Assembly: GCF_008795985.1 (NCBI RefSeq)
Contig: NZ_VMHP01000002.1
Location: forward strand, 558,001 to 622,000
Direction of reading: 5' to 3'
Origin: Marinobacter halotolerans
GTDB taxonomy: Bacteria > Pseudomonadota > Gammaproteobacteria > Pseudomonadales > Oleiphilaceae
Length of the DNA stretch: 64,000 nucleotides
The first letter of the stretch is position 1. Each line of letters begins with the position of its first letter. Positions 37,239-48,248 of the stretch are shown one piece after another. Made by a program: the position numbers and the translations under genes. Under the pieces are notes generated by a model, which saw nothing but the letters and a program-made list of their open reading frames with translations, had not been told where the DNA came from and ran no database searches.

Positions 37239-39245
37239 ATGAAAAACATCTCGGTCATTCATCGTCTTTACTTTGGTTTCGGTCTGCTGTGCCTGATTAT
37301 CGCGGCATGGGGGCTCTTCAATGGAAACATGATGATGTCCATCTCTGATGGCACATCCAGGGTCAAGGACAGGATCTTTCCGTTTCAGCGCTCGGTTCAG
37401 TCTGTCGAGGCAATGACGGGAAACAGCGGGATGGCTGTAATCTCACTGGCGAGAGTCAGAGTTAAAGAAGAACTTGAAATCCGCTATGAAACGCTGAACG
37501 GCATGCTGTCAGGGCTGGAAGCCCGGGTGGCGGAGCTGGCAGGCAATGCCGACGGCATTGAGCTGCTTGAAGGGTTCGGCGAACCGGCGGAGCAGTACCA
37601 GAAACAATTGGCGACCCTGCGTCAGCAGGCCGCGACGCTTCTAGGGCATCAGGCCGAAGTTATCAGGGTATCGGATTCAGTCAACCGGGATCTGTCCGAC
37701 TTTCTGGCCAGAGCATCGGAAATGAAACAGCTCCTGCTTCAGGAGGGGGCCGCGCCGGCCGGGTCTGATATCTATCTCAAGGACCTGCTAATGACGGTGA
37801 TGGGCAACCTGTCCAATATCGAATTGTTGATCATGCAACTGGTCAGTACCGAAGATCCACAGAAGCTGAAACAGGTGGTTGAGAACCTGCGCTTCAACAC
37901 GGTAACGGTGGAACAGGATCTGGAGGCGATCATTACCGAGATACCTTCTCTGGAGGAACTGACGCCACTGGCAGAAGAGTTCTTCGAATCGGTTAACAGT
38001 GAAACCGGTATTGTCAGCCAGTACTACGATTACCGCAGTAACCTGCTGGCCGTTAACTCTACGGTTTCGGAAATCGAAGCACTGCTGAATGCTCTCAATG
38101 GCCATATAGACAGGATGGTGGAAGCCGCCGGCCGGGCCGCCGTAAAAACGGTGGACAACCTGGATGCCACGGCCCGCTTTTCCGAACAGCTGGTCTATTA
38201 CCTGGTGCCCGCCATCCTGTTCATAGCCGTTGTCATATCCGTCTGGCTTGGACGGTTGATCAGTGTTCCGCTGCGGGCAACCGTGAACCATCTTTCGGCC
38301 ATGGCCAGTGGCGATTACAGCCGCGAACTGACCTTTCGCGCCAAGGGTGAATTTGTCGAACTGAAAGACTCGGCGAACCAACTGGCCGCTGCCATGCGTG
38401 AAGTGCTGGGCAGCCTGCAGAAGGCCGGGGGTGAAATCACCGGCGTGGCTGCGTCTAACGCCGACTTCTCCCACGATCTTAGCCAACGTATCCGTGGCCA
38501 GTCAGACGACCTGAACTCGATTGCCACGGCGATGACGGAAATGGAATCGTCCTGTCACCAGGTAGCGGAAGCCGTCCGCGATACTCATCAACTGGTGGAG
38601 TCGGTGAACAACCGGGTGGACGACAGTAAAGCCACCGCCAGTGCCAATATGGACTGCGTGGTTCAGTTGGAAGAGCAGGTGCAACAGACCTCCGGCAAAC
38701 TTCGCAAGCTTGAAAGCGCGTCTCAAGACATCGGACGGATTACTGAATCGATTGATGAGATTGCCAATCAGACCAACCTGCTGGCCCTTAATGCGGCCAT
38801 TGAGTCAGCGCGGGCAGGGGAGTTCGGGCGGGGGTTTGCGGTGGTGGCCGATGAAGTAAGACAGCTCGCCCAGAAAACCACCAGCAGCACCGAAACAATC
38901 CGTGGCCTGGTAACCCGTCTCCAGGGCGACGCCGCGGAAGCCGTGTCTTCCATGGACGACAGTTTCCATCGTCTGGAATCGGTGAAGTCACTGATTACCG
39001 AGGCGTCGAAGGGGGTTGAAGCGATCCGCGAAGCCGTGGATCAGATACGCGATAGTGCCGAGCACGTCCGTGCCGGCATGGACGAGCAGGAAGATGTCAG
39101 CCGTTCGGTGTCGCGCAATGTCACCGAGATCAGCGGTTCGTCGTCCGAGAACCTCGAGCAGATCGAACAGCTGGTTGCGACCAGTGATCAGCTCAAGCGA
39201 TCAATGTCGGATATCGAGACCCTGATCGGGCGTTTCCGGGTCTAG
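37239..39245 (+). CDS. Methyl-accepting chemotaxis protein
   Basis: The 668-residue receptor has a first membrane helix at about residues 8-28, a helical periplasmic sensor of about 290 residues, a second helix near 318-340 and a HAMP domain. A cytoplasmic signalling rod follows with the hairpin tip [20 protein letters not shown] (about 510-529). No CheR-docking pentapeptide is seen at the C-terminus (GRFRV). The ATG at 37239 has GGAG 10 bp upstream. Its place between glpV and eno suggests taxis to glycerol or a related solute, but the ligand is unknown. Confidence 0.93.
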   Translation: MKNISVIHRLYFGFGLLCLIIAAWGLFNGNMMMSISDGTSRVKDRIFPFQRSVQSVEAMTGNSGMAVISLARVRVKEELEIRYETLNGMLSGLEARVAELAGNADGIELLEGFGEPAEQYQKQLATLRQQAATLLGHQAEVIRVSDSVNRDLSDFLARASEMKQLLLQEGAAPAGSDIYLKDLLMTVMGNLSNIELLIMQLVSTEDPQKLKQVVENLRFNTVTVEQDLEAIITEIPSLEELTPLAEEFFESVNSETGIVSQYYDYRSNLLAVNSTVSEIEALLNALNGHIDRMVEAAGRAAVKTVDNLDATARFSEQLVYYLVPAILFIAVVISVWLGRLISVPLRATVNHLSAMASGDYSRELTFRAKGEFVELKDSANQLAAAMREVLGSLQKAGGEITGVAASNADFSHDLSQRIRGQSDDLNSIATAMTEMESSCHQVAEAVRDTHQLVESVNNRVDDSKATASANMDCVVQLEEQVQQTSGKLRKLESASQDIGRITESIDEIANQTNLLALNAAIESARAGEFGRGFAVVADEVRQLAQKTTSSTETIRGLVTRLQGDAAEAVSSMDDSFHRLESVKSLITEASKGVEAIREAVDQIRDSAEHVRAGMDEQEDVSRSVSRNVTEISGSSSENLEQIEQLVATSDQLKRSMSDIETLIGRFRV

Positions 39246-39269
39246 TAAAGAGTTTAGAAAAACCATAGC

Positions 39270-39294
39270 AAGGAGTGCCCTGAGCGCTCCTTTT
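39270..39294 (+). terminator. Rho-independent terminator after the chemoreceptor
   Basis: AAGGAGTGC pairs with GCGCTCCTT (one G-T pair) around CCTGA and runs into TTTT. Confidence 0.75.
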
Positions 39295-39345
39295 CGTTTT
39301 CCATATAACAAAATCATATGGATTTCTTTTCTTTTCCGCTTGTTA

Positions 39346-39363
39346 ATGTTCGCAAACGAATAT
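39346..39363. promoter_or_regulatory. GlpR-like operator upstream of eno-tpiA
   Basis: ATGTTCGCAAACGAATAT matches 15 of 18 positions of the ideal GlpR palindrome, the best match in the window. It lies about 90 bp before the eno ATG. Confidence 0.55.
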
Positions 39364-39419
39364 TACAATCGTGGTATCTGTTCGATAGTGCACTCGAATA
39401 GGGCATAACGAGCGCGTAA

Positions 39420-40754
<1,335 letters not shown>

Positions 40755-40812
40755 GCCGGGTGCCTGCTACCTGAGCTGCGCCCCTGCAAGACCTGACAAC
40801 AGGAGACAGATC

Positions 40813-41637
40813 ATGAGAAAGCCGATCCTGATTGCAAACTGGAAGATGAACGGTAGTCTGCATTCAAACCAGGCACTGCTGGTGCGGATGCTGGCGAAAC
40901 TGCGGCCATTCCGCAAAGCCGTCGATATCGCCATCTGCCCACCTTTCCCTTACCTGTTTCAGGTGCGGGATCTGCTGGGCTACACCGGTATTGCGCTAGG
41001 GGCCCAGAACGCCAGCAGCGCGGTGTCCGGCGCCCATACCGGTGAGGTAAGCGCGACGATGCTCGAGGAAATGGGCTGTCGCTACGTTCTGGTTGGCCAT
41101 TCCGAGCGGCGGGCAAGCTATTACGAATCTGATACCGATGTGGCTGCCCGTTTCCGGCAGGTTGTGTCTGCAGGCATGACACCCGTGCTGTGCGTTGGCG
41201 AAACCCTGGAGGAGCGGGAGCAGAACGAGACTTTGGCCGTGATAGAGCGTCAACTGCGGGCCGTTATTGACACAACCGGAATATCGAGCCTGGCAGGCAG
41301 CATTGTCGCCTATGAGCCGGTCTGGGCCATTGGCACCGGCAAAACCGCGTCGCCGGGTCAGGTGGCAGAAACCCACCGGGGTATCCGCGGGTTTCTTGAA
41401 AACTGCCAGCGCGGAGCCGGCGACTCGACGCGGATCGTTTACGGCGGAAGCGTGAAGGCGGTTAACGCCGCCGAGCTGTTCCAGTCTGAGGAAGTTGACG
41501 GTGGGCTGATAGGCGGCGCCTCTCTTCAGGCTGAGGAATTTTCCGCCATCGGCTCGGCGCTGACCGGGGCCAAGCCGGATGGATCTTCGGACAGCTTTCC
41601 CCCTGAATCGTCAGGACTTGCCATTCCGGATTCCTGA
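40813..41637 (+). CDS. tpiA: Triose-phosphate isomerase
   Basis: The 274-residue barrel enzyme interconverts dihydroxyacetone phosphate and glyceraldehyde 3-phosphate. Catalytic residues are present: Lys in ANWKMNG, His in VGHSERR and Glu in AYEPVWAIGTGK. The ATG at 40813 follows AGGAG; a longer frame overlaps eno and is rejected. The C-terminus runs about 20 residues past the usual end (Ser/Pro-rich tail). The eno-tpiA pairing links GlpD output to lower glycolysis. Confidence 0.95.
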   Translation: MRKPILIANWKMNGSLHSNQALLVRMLAKLRPFRKAVDIAICPPFPYLFQVRDLLGYTGIALGAQNASSAVSGAHTGEVSATMLEEMGCRYVLVGHSERRASYYESDTDVAARFRQVVSAGMTPVLCVGETLEEREQNETLAVIERQLRAVIDTTGISSLAGSIVAYEPVWAIGTGKTASPGQVAETHRGIRGFLENCQRGAGDSTRIVYGGSVKAVNAAELFQSEEVDGGLIGGASLQAEEFSAIGSALTGAKPDGSSDSFPPESSGLAIPDS

Positions 41638-41688
41638 CCACCGGCCATATCCTGTAAAATCGACCTCTGGTAACAGAAGGGGTTCGTT

Positions 41689-42672
41689 ATGCGTGGTTTG
41701 GCAGGATTGGTTCTGGTCTGGCTGGTGGTGGCAAATCCGGTGCGGGCAGAGTGGGTGAGTGTCAGCGGCACCGCCATGACCACGCCCATAGAAATGGAAT
41801 ACTGGACGGAAGACCCGGCCGTGATTGGCGAAGCGGGGCAAGCCGTACTGGCGCTGTTCCAGAGAATCGATCGCCAGATGAGCCGCTACCGCGAGGATTC
41901 CGAACTTTCCCGTGTGAACCGGCAAGCCGCTGAAGATCCGGTCGAAGTCAGCGACAGTCTGTTTACTGTGCTTCAGGAGGCGCTCCGGGTGTCGGAGCTG
42001 AGCGAGGGCGCCTTCGACATTACCTTCGGTTCGGTGGGCTACCTTTACGATTTTCGTACCAAACGCCAGCCCACTGATGTAGAACTTGCCGCCGGGTTGG
42101 CCACAGTGGATTACCAGTCCGTTGTTCTGGATCCGGAAGCAAAGACCGTGCATTTCCTGACTGACGGGGTACGGCTGGATCTGGGCGGCATCGCCAAGGG
42201 ATACGCCGTCGACCGTGGCATCGATGTCCTCAAGTCTTTCGGAATTCGCCATGCCCGACTGAGTGCCGGTGGGGATATGCGTCTGCTGGGTGACAAGCGG
42301 GGCAAGCCCTGGATCGTGGGAGTGCGGGACCCCAGGTCGGAAAAGAACAATGCCCTGGTGATGCCGCTGTCTGATGTGGCGGTATCAACCTCCGGAGATT
42401 ACGAGCGGTTTTTCCTGGATGAAGCCGGGGAGCGGGTTCACCATATCCTCTCGCCGGCCACCGGCAAACCCGTGAAGGGTGTGCAGAGTGTGACCATTCT
42501 GGGGGAAGATGCGCTGACGACCGACGGGCTTTCCACGGCAGTCTTCGTGTTGGGGGCGGCAAAAGGTCTGGCGCTGATCAACCGGCTGGACGGCATTGAT
42601 GCCGTAATCATCGATGACCAGCGCCAGGTGCATTATTCCGACGGATTGATGCCGCCGGAGGATGAGGCATGA
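41689..42672 (+). CDS. apbE: FAD:protein FMN transferase (ApbE)
   Basis: The 327-residue exported enzyme (signal peptide MRGLAGLVLVWLVVANPVRA) attaches FMN to Thr or Ser of extracytoplasmic redox proteins. Family features are the N-terminal MSRYREDSELSRVN, central LDLGGIAKGYAVDRG and SAGGDMRLLG, and the C-terminal metal-site region TTDGLSTAVFVLG. It lies 51 bp after tpiA, so could be on that transcript, but functionally it fits the redox genes that follow. I saw no obvious SGAT-type FMN acceptor motif in the neighbouring exported proteins. Confidence 0.93.
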   Translation: MRGLAGLVLVWLVVANPVRAEWVSVSGTAMTTPIEMEYWTEDPAVIGEAGQAVLALFQRIDRQMSRYREDSELSRVNRQAAEDPVEVSDSLFTVLQEALRVSELSEGAFDITFGSVGYLYDFRTKRQPTDVELAAGLATVDYQSVVLDPEAKTVHFLTDGVRLDLGGIAKGYAVDRGIDVLKSFGIRHARLSAGGDMRLLGDKRGKPWIVGVRDPRSEKNNALVMPLSDVAVSTSGDYERFFLDEAGERVHHILSPATGKPVKGVQSVTILGEDALTTDGLSTAVFVLGAAKGLALINRLDGIDAVIIDDQRQVHYSDGLMPPEDEA

Positions 42673-42696
42673 TTGTTACACCAGGCCCTGACGTTA

Positions 42697-44253
42697 TCAG
42701 GCGATGGGTTCGAGGCCTACCAGCCTGTCGCGGCTTGAGCCCAGCCCGTGCCCGGGCATAACTTCTTCGAACCTGCCTTCTTCGCCGTTCAGTGCCATAT
42801 AGTTCAGCACCACCGTCTGAACCAGTTGATTGACATTGTTGGCCGCCGGGCTCGAGGCGGTTTCCACCGAGGCATCGGCACGCATGAAGCCAATCTGGCG
42901 ATTGCGCACAACCGGCTTGCCACTGGGGTTGTAGACCAGATAGAAAGACGCTGCCGTTTGCTGATTGTCGCCGGTCCACTCGCCCTTGCCGCGCCCGCCT
43001 TCTGAATCATCAATACGACCATTGCTGGACACCGAGCCATCGCTGAAAACGTAGAGCATCAGGGGAGTCGGGGTGCCTTCGAGGGATTTGCGGTGGGCGT
43101 ACTCCAGACAGGCGCCCATACAGCGACCCGCCAGATAGTCCCGGCTTTCGCCGGTGGCGCGCTCGCCAGTGTGGTAGTCATAGCCACCCATGGTAATGGT
43201 GCCGGCACCGGCATAACCGTTCTGGACCAGTTTCATTACCGAAGCCGTCTTGCGGAATTCCCGGCCTTCGCGGCTGCCGGACGTGAATTCCGCCTCAGTA
43301 AAGATGCTGTCGCCAGCGCCCACAATTTTCAAATCCTTGGACGGGTCCAGAGCCTCCGGATTACCGAAGCGCTCGGTCAGGTCTGCGCTTTTCACGTAAC
43401 CGCAATCAACCTGTTTTTTGACCTCGCCATCGGCTTCCGTGGCCAGGCCAGTGTTCATGTTGTTCATCTTGCCGAGGCTGATCTCCCGCATGGATTTCAT
43501 CACCTCTACGGCATCAGACTGGCTGAGAATGGACGTCAAATCGCCCACGTCCACCAGGCCGGTAGCGTCGGTCGGGCGATCCACTTTGGTCGGCCGTGCC
43601 TTGGGGTTAATAAGACCCATGGGCGCCATGGAATTGCCGCCACTCTCGGAACTCTGGGTTCCGATGAGCGACAGCAGTTCGCCGTCGGCACCGGCTTTAA
43701 GAATGCCGTACATCGGGTTGTGGGGGTTGTTGCCGGTATCGTTTTCGGACCGGGCGGCAATGATGGCGCCGTCGATATTGGCCCGTGCACCGATGGAAAC
43801 CGTGTCCTGCAGGCCCCGCAGGAAGGCACTGTCGGAGTGAAACGCCAGCCCGAATTCTTCGTTGAAAAAGCCCTGGCTGGGCAGCATGTCACCGGGCAGT
43901 CCCAGCTTGTTGTATCCGGCGGTGCTGAGGAAATCCATCTGTCCACCGGACTTGCCCATCAGCACATTGGAACCGGCAATATTGGCGCCTCCGGCCAGGT
44001 CAAAGCAGATAAAGGGCACTTTCCCCGAGCTTTCAGTCCGAATGCCGCAACCGTCTTTCAGCGTCTGCGTGAAGGCCTCTGCCCGTCGCGGGCTGGCCAG
44101 CAGGCTGAAAAAGGCGGCGCCGGAAACAGCCGCGGTACCCGCCATAAATCCCTGGGCGATAAACTCCCGTCTGGTCCTGGGTCGTGCGTGATCCGGATGC
44201 AAAAGAGGTTGTTCCAGCGACATGGCACGTTTGCGTGAAGTTTTGATCAACAT
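42697..44253 (-). CDS. Tat-exported DUF1501-like protein
   Basis: The 518-residue protein has a twin-arginine signal (RTRREFIAQGFMAG) after about 25 residues, so it is exported folded, possibly with a cofactor. The body has VPFICFDLAGGANIAGSNVL, a pattern like DUF1501 (alkaline-phosphatase-superfamily-like) proteins, but I assign that family only tentatively. It is the last gene of a minus-strand trio with two CxxCH proteins. The ATG at 44253 is preferred over a TTG two codons upstream because AAAGGA lies 8 bp before it. Confidence 0.6.
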   Translation of the reverse strand: MLIKTSRKRAMSLEQPLLHPDHARPRTRREFIAQGFMAGTAAVSGAAFFSLLASPRRAEAFTQTLKDGCGIRTESSGKVPFICFDLAGGANIAGSNVLMGKSGGQMDFLSTAGYNKLGLPGDMLPSQGFFNEEFGLAFHSDSAFLRGLQDTVSIGARANIDGAIIAARSENDTGNNPHNPMYGILKAGADGELLSLIGTQSSESGGNSMAPMGLINPKARPTKVDRPTDATGLVDVGDLTSILSQSDAVEVMKSMREISLGKMNNMNTGLATEADGEVKKQVDCGYVKSADLTERFGNPEALDPSKDLKIVGAGDSIFTEAEFTSGSREGREFRKTASVMKLVQNGYAGAGTITMGGYDYHTGERATGESRDYLAGRCMGACLEYAHRKSLEGTPTPLMLYVFSDGSVSSNGRIDDSEGGRGKGEWTGDNQQTAASFYLVYNPSGKPVVRNRQIGFMRADASVETASSPAANNVNQLVQTVVLNYMALNGEEGRFEEVMPGHGLGSSRDRLVGLEPIA

Positions 44254-44265
44254 GGTCAACGTCCT

Positions 44266-46800
44266 TTACTGAATCAGGGTCACGGCGCTGCCGAGGACGG
44301 CGGCGCAGCTTGCTTTAACAACGGTTTTCGTACGTTCCGCATCGCATCCTTCCGGACAGGCCGTCAAAGTTGTGATCAGACTGTTCAGCTCTGATTCGAC
44401 GGCGGTATCCGAAGGTTGCGTGTCTATATCCGTCCCTACCAGCTTTTCAAGCAGGACTCCGATGAGCGTCTCGCGTCCGGTCGTGTTGAAAGCCACGGCA
44501 ACACTGGCATCAAAATCAAAAGACTCGGGGAAGAAGTTCTCACGAGCGGTGTCATTCCGCACCAGCGCATCGCAATACTGGATGGCCAGTTGTGTGATAC
44601 CCATCTGATGGGAAGCCAAGAAACCCTCAATGTCCGGCACCGTCGGCAGTTGCTGTTTCACCAGGTTGTAGGTGTTGTAAACCGCCGGTTCAGTGGTGGG
44701 GACGCCGGTCATCTTCGACATGGACGCATTGATTTCTTCAAAGGTCTTCAGACCGATGGTTGAAACATCACCCAGATCTTCTGGATCCGGCTGAGAGGGC
44801 AGGCTGCCTTCAGTACGAACGTCCTGGCCATTGCCAAGCTCCTCGAACGTCAGGAAGAACTCGTCGATTCCCGGGCCCTGTTCCAGTCCAATCACGGTGC
44901 CAAGGCTTGACAGCTGCTGACCGCTGCCGGGCACGTAATCCGGGCTGCCGAGGGTTATATCGAGATTGGCAAAGGCCTGGCCCACCGCGGGTTCACGGCC
45001 ATTAATGCCGATCCGCATGCCCTTCAGCGGAACACCGGAGGGTGCAGCTTCGTCGTTCAGGTCAATATAGAAGGGATTGGAGAACAGATAGCCGAAGCTG
45101 TCGAACTGGCTCACCTCGAAGACGATGAAGCTCTGCTCCATGCCGTCGATCAGGTGGGATACGCTGAACAACAGGAAGAACTTCTGGCCCACACCCACCT
45201 CGTAGTTGGCCTGAACCTGCTCCGGGGTAAGTGCGCGGTTGTGGATTGCCACCATGCGCAGAGCGCCTTCCCAGGGGGAGTTGCCGTCGGTTTCGTTGCC
45301 AAACACCAGGGCAAAGGTGTTGTCCCAGTCGGTCAGAAGACCCGCGGAATCCGGGTCTACATCACCGGTGGGCTGGCCGTTCACGAAGATCTGGCGGCCG
45401 CCGTCCGGCGAGTAGTTCACCACGACGTGCTGCAGGGTCGCCTGCAACAGCATGGGATTGCTCTCGGTGGAGAAGGGCTCGTTCTGGTCGCTGGTAGTGC
45501 TGCGATGAAGCACGTCGTAAAGCTGCTCGGTCTGTCCCAGGGTAAAGTTACGGGCAGTCGCGCTGCCGGAATAGGTAATGATCCGGGCGTCTTCCTGCAC
45601 CACATTGCCCGGCACCACCCAGGCTTCGAAACTGTATTCACCCGATGCGGTCAGCAGCGTGTGCAGCTTTCGGCTGTCGTCGGTGGAACCCTGGGCCTTG
45701 CCGGCACGGATCATGTCGCCGTCCGTGTTTTCATAGGCGGGGCCAAATTCCACGCCCCAGCCGCCTACCCAGCCCACGTTACCACTCAGGGTCATGTTCA
45801 GGGCCGGCGATACACCGCTGGTGTCGAAGGCGGTCTGCCCTTCGCCGGCCTTGAATTCGTAAAGCGCGATCACGTTGTCTTCGAACCGTCCACCGGAGTT
45901 GGCCAGCAGGCCGTCCGCTTCAAGATTCAGGGCTTTACTGGTGACCAGCTCCTGCGGAATCGGCTCGGGTTCACCCAGGCTGGCAATGAAATCCTGAATC
46001 CTGGCCAGCATGGTGGTGGCCGATTCGGTGCAACTGTTCGCCCAGCAGTTGTGATTGTCATCCCACAGACGCTGTACCAGGCGGGATGACGCATCCCCCG
46101 GAAGCACCGTGTCGCCATTCTCATCCTCAAGATCATTCAGGTCGATCCGGCTCTTGGCCTGCTCGTAGGCAATTGAAACGTCGCCACTGGCAATATAGGG
46201 GGTCTGCCCATTGCTGGTGTGACACTCGCTGCAGTACTGGGTCAGGGTTGGGTAGATATGAGTTGCAAACTGGGTCGGATCTTCAGGGAAGGCCAGTGTG
46301 TCGCCAACGTCCTTGATGGCCGGTGCCCGAAGCTCGACGGTTTTGGCCGAGCCTCCGGCCCCGCCTGCCCAGTTGGCGACGTAGGTGGTCAGGATATCGG
46401 CACAGGCGGTCGTGCTGGATAGCCAGCAGTTATGCCCACCGGCAACTTTGGTCACCAGTTCGGACTGAGAAGGGTCCGACAGATTCACGATGGTATTGGC
46501 CTGGGCATAGGCGGTGTTGATGTTGTTCTCGTGCACAAACTGCGGCGACTGACCGCCGTCATTGTGGCAGGCGCCGCACTTGTCCTGGGTGGCCAGGTTG
46601 TCCCAGACGCTACGCTTGAAGTTCAGCACATCGTCCGTAGCCGGGGCCGGGCCGCTATAGCTGACGCTGGTGTTGTTGCCTGAAGTGTTGGGCAGGGCCT
46701 CGGTAGATTCGCCACCGCAGCCGGTCAGCAGCAGGGCGGATGCGATAAGGGCCAGAAATGCCTGTGAGGTACGAATTCCGGATAACAGTGTCATTTTCAT
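44266..46800 (-). CDS. Lipoprotein with two CxxCH motifs and a LamG/concanavalin-like domain
   Basis: The 844-residue protein begins with a lipoprotein signal (LLLTGC, Cys28). Two heme-c-type motifs follow, CGACH (residues 75-79) and CSECH (190-194), in similar repeats that each also contain a later NCW-type Cys. A LamG-like beta-sandwich (about 360-540, with YSFEAWVVPGN and IFVNGQPTGDV) and an uncharacterised C-terminal half follow. It could be a diheme surface lipoprotein. Substrate and partner are unknown. It starts 7 bp after the upstream gene; an ATG two codons later is also possible. Confidence 0.65.
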   Translation of the reverse strand: MKMTLLSGIRTSQAFLALIASALLLTGCGGESTEALPNTSGNNTSVSYSGPAPATDDVLNFKRSVWDNLATQDKCGACHNDGGQSPQFVHENNINTAYAQANTIVNLSDPSQSELVTKVAGGHNCWLSSTTACADILTTYVANWAGGAGGSAKTVELRAPAIKDVGDTLAFPEDPTQFATHIYPTLTQYCSECHTSNGQTPYIASGDVSIAYEQAKSRIDLNDLEDENGDTVLPGDASSRLVQRLWDDNHNCWANSCTESATTMLARIQDFIASLGEPEPIPQELVTSKALNLEADGLLANSGGRFEDNVIALYEFKAGEGQTAFDTSGVSPALNMTLSGNVGWVGGWGVEFGPAYENTDGDMIRAGKAQGSTDDSRKLHTLLTASGEYSFEAWVVPGNVVQEDARIITYSGSATARNFTLGQTEQLYDVLHRSTTSDQNEPFSTESNPMLLQATLQHVVVNYSPDGGRQIFVNGQPTGDVDPDSAGLLTDWDNTFALVFGNETDGNSPWEGALRMVAIHNRALTPEQVQANYEVGVGQKFFLLFSVSHLIDGMEQSFIVFEVSQFDSFGYLFSNPFYIDLNDEAAPSGVPLKGMRIGINGREPAVGQAFANLDITLGSPDYVPGSGQQLSSLGTVIGLEQGPGIDEFFLTFEELGNGQDVRTEGSLPSQPDPEDLGDVSTIGLKTFEEINASMSKMTGVPTTEPAVYNTYNLVKQQLPTVPDIEGFLASHQMGITQLAIQYCDALVRNDTARENFFPESFDFDASVAVAFNTTGRETLIGVLLEKLVGTDIDTQPSDTAVESELNSLITTLTACPEGCDAERTKTVVKASCAAVLGSAVTLIQ

Positions 46801-46807
46801 AGCCCTC

Positions 46808-48049
46808 TTACGCTCCCTTGCAGTAGGCAGCGGTTTCGGCGAACACGTCTTTCAGGTCATAGCCCTGCTTGAAGGTCGTCACGATATTGCTCACAGCGGT
46901 TCGATCGTCGCTGTCACCGGGTTCACGCAGGCAGACGTTGCGGAATACTTTCTTGACCTGGCACTGGGCGAAGGCGTCCGAATTGGCGAATTCCTCACCC
47001 AGGCTTTTTGCGCCACTGCCGGAACCTGGCAGTGTGCCGTCCCACCCCAATCGCCGGTTGGCGCCGGAGCGCCAGTAGTTGTCCCAGCTATCGTCCGGTG
47101 TGACATAGCCTTGCTCGAAAGTGGTGGAGTTGATGTGGTACTTCGCCTCGACCCGCGTGCCGGTTGCCGGATCGGTTTCGCCGGTGGCGTTGTAGATCAG
47201 CCGACCGGTCTCGATATCGCCGTCATACTCGTAGTCGTAGTAGGCAAAGGCTTGAGCCATGGGGTCCATGCCGGTGTGGCAGCCCACACAGTTGTTCAGG
47301 AATACCCGGCTGTCGCCACCCGGGCTACGGGACACGTCCTGGCGGATCCTGTCCGGCGGCAGCGACACGTCCGCCACCTGTTCCAGGTCATTGCACATGT
47401 GGTTCAGCAGGGTAAAGCGGAACATGGCGCGGTTGGTACCGGCACTGAAGAAGGCCTTGGCTGCGGCGCGGGTGGTCATGACGCCGGCGGTGGCCCCCAC
47501 GGGCAGCTCCGGGTTCAACACGGATTGGCTGGCCGGCTCTAGATCGTTCGGATCACTTAACGATACATCGGTGCCGTTGATCCTGGCTTCTAGCTGTTCG
47601 TAATGATCGTTGTTGCTATTGGAGTAGCCCGCAAGGCCCAAAGATGAGGCGCCCACATAAACCAGATCGGCTTGAAGAATGTCCCGGAAATCGCGGTTAT
47701 CCCGCACAATACCGATCACTGTGGCAGTGTAATCGTTCAAAGGCACAAAAGGCGTCATCGCCTCGTTGGTCCAGGGCGCGACGAAATTTTTCAGGGTCAC
47801 GTCGTAAAAGGCAGGATCGTTCAAGGCCAGGCGCGCGGCTTCCACATCCCTGTTATCTGCGATCAGGTCCTGCATCTCTTGGAGCACCTGGTCCGAGGGC
47901 GGCACCCCGGCAATCCGATCATAGATCTGCTTTGCCTGCTCTCTGGCACCGGCGGATACATCGTTTGCCTGAAGCCCTATTGTGGCGATCAGGGCGGGTA
48001 TGGCCAAAGTCCTTAATACCAGTTGCCTGGTCGCGTGCAAGGCTGTCAT
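46808..48049 (-). CDS. Exported protein with one CxxCH motif (DUF1585/1592-like)
   Basis: The 413-residue protein has a signal peptide ending near residue 33 (DVSAGA). A single heme-c motif CVGCH (residues 254-258) is followed by TGMDPMAQAFAYYDYEYDG, a pattern reminiscent of DUF1585/DUF1588 proteins that act with DUF1501 partners in planctomycete-type gene pairs. This relation is tentative. It is first in the minus-strand trio and divergent from the HzsA-like gene across 199 bp, so both units may share control. Confidence 0.6.
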   Translation of the reverse strand: MTALHATRQLVLRTLAIPALIATIGLQANDVSAGAREQAKQIYDRIAGVPPSDQVLQEMQDLIADNRDVEAARLALNDPAFYDVTLKNFVAPWTNEAMTPFVPLNDYTATVIGIVRDNRDFRDILQADLVYVGASSLGLAGYSNSNNDHYEQLEARINGTDVSLSDPNDLEPASQSVLNPELPVGATAGVMTTRAAAKAFFSAGTNRAMFRFTLLNHMCNDLEQVADVSLPPDRIRQDVSRSPGGDSRVFLNNCVGCHTGMDPMAQAFAYYDYEYDGDIETGRLIYNATGETDPATGTRVEAKYHINSTTFEQGYVTPDDSWDNYWRSGANRRLGWDGTLPGSGSGAKSLGEEFANSDAFAQCQVKKVFRNVCLREPGDSDDRTAVSNIVTTFKQGYDLKDVFAETAAYCKGA

Positions 48050-48248
48050 GATCGATTTCCTCGATGTCGTTAGCTTTCGCGCATTGATCCGATTTTACAG
48101 TTGTTTAACGTTTAAGCGACTCGTATACAACGCTTTTGAGCAGCACGCCACGTTATTACATTGCGTTACCAAAAACGCGTAGAGCGCGAGTCTGCACTGG
48201 CAGTAGGTTGTTGAAAGGATTTCAGAACCACTAAAGGGGTTGCTGTCA
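48050..48248. other. Divergent promoter region between the CxxCH trio and the envelope array
   Basis: This 199-bp gap contains no gene. It must hold the promoters of both units, but I found no operator or -24/-12 element that stands out. Confidence 0.4.

Noticed and set aside
43093..44238. Long plus-strand open frame of 381 codons opposite the Tat-exported protein gene
   Set aside because: It has no recognisable domain or ribosome site and mirrors a gene with a clear Tat signal; a high-G+C shadow frame.
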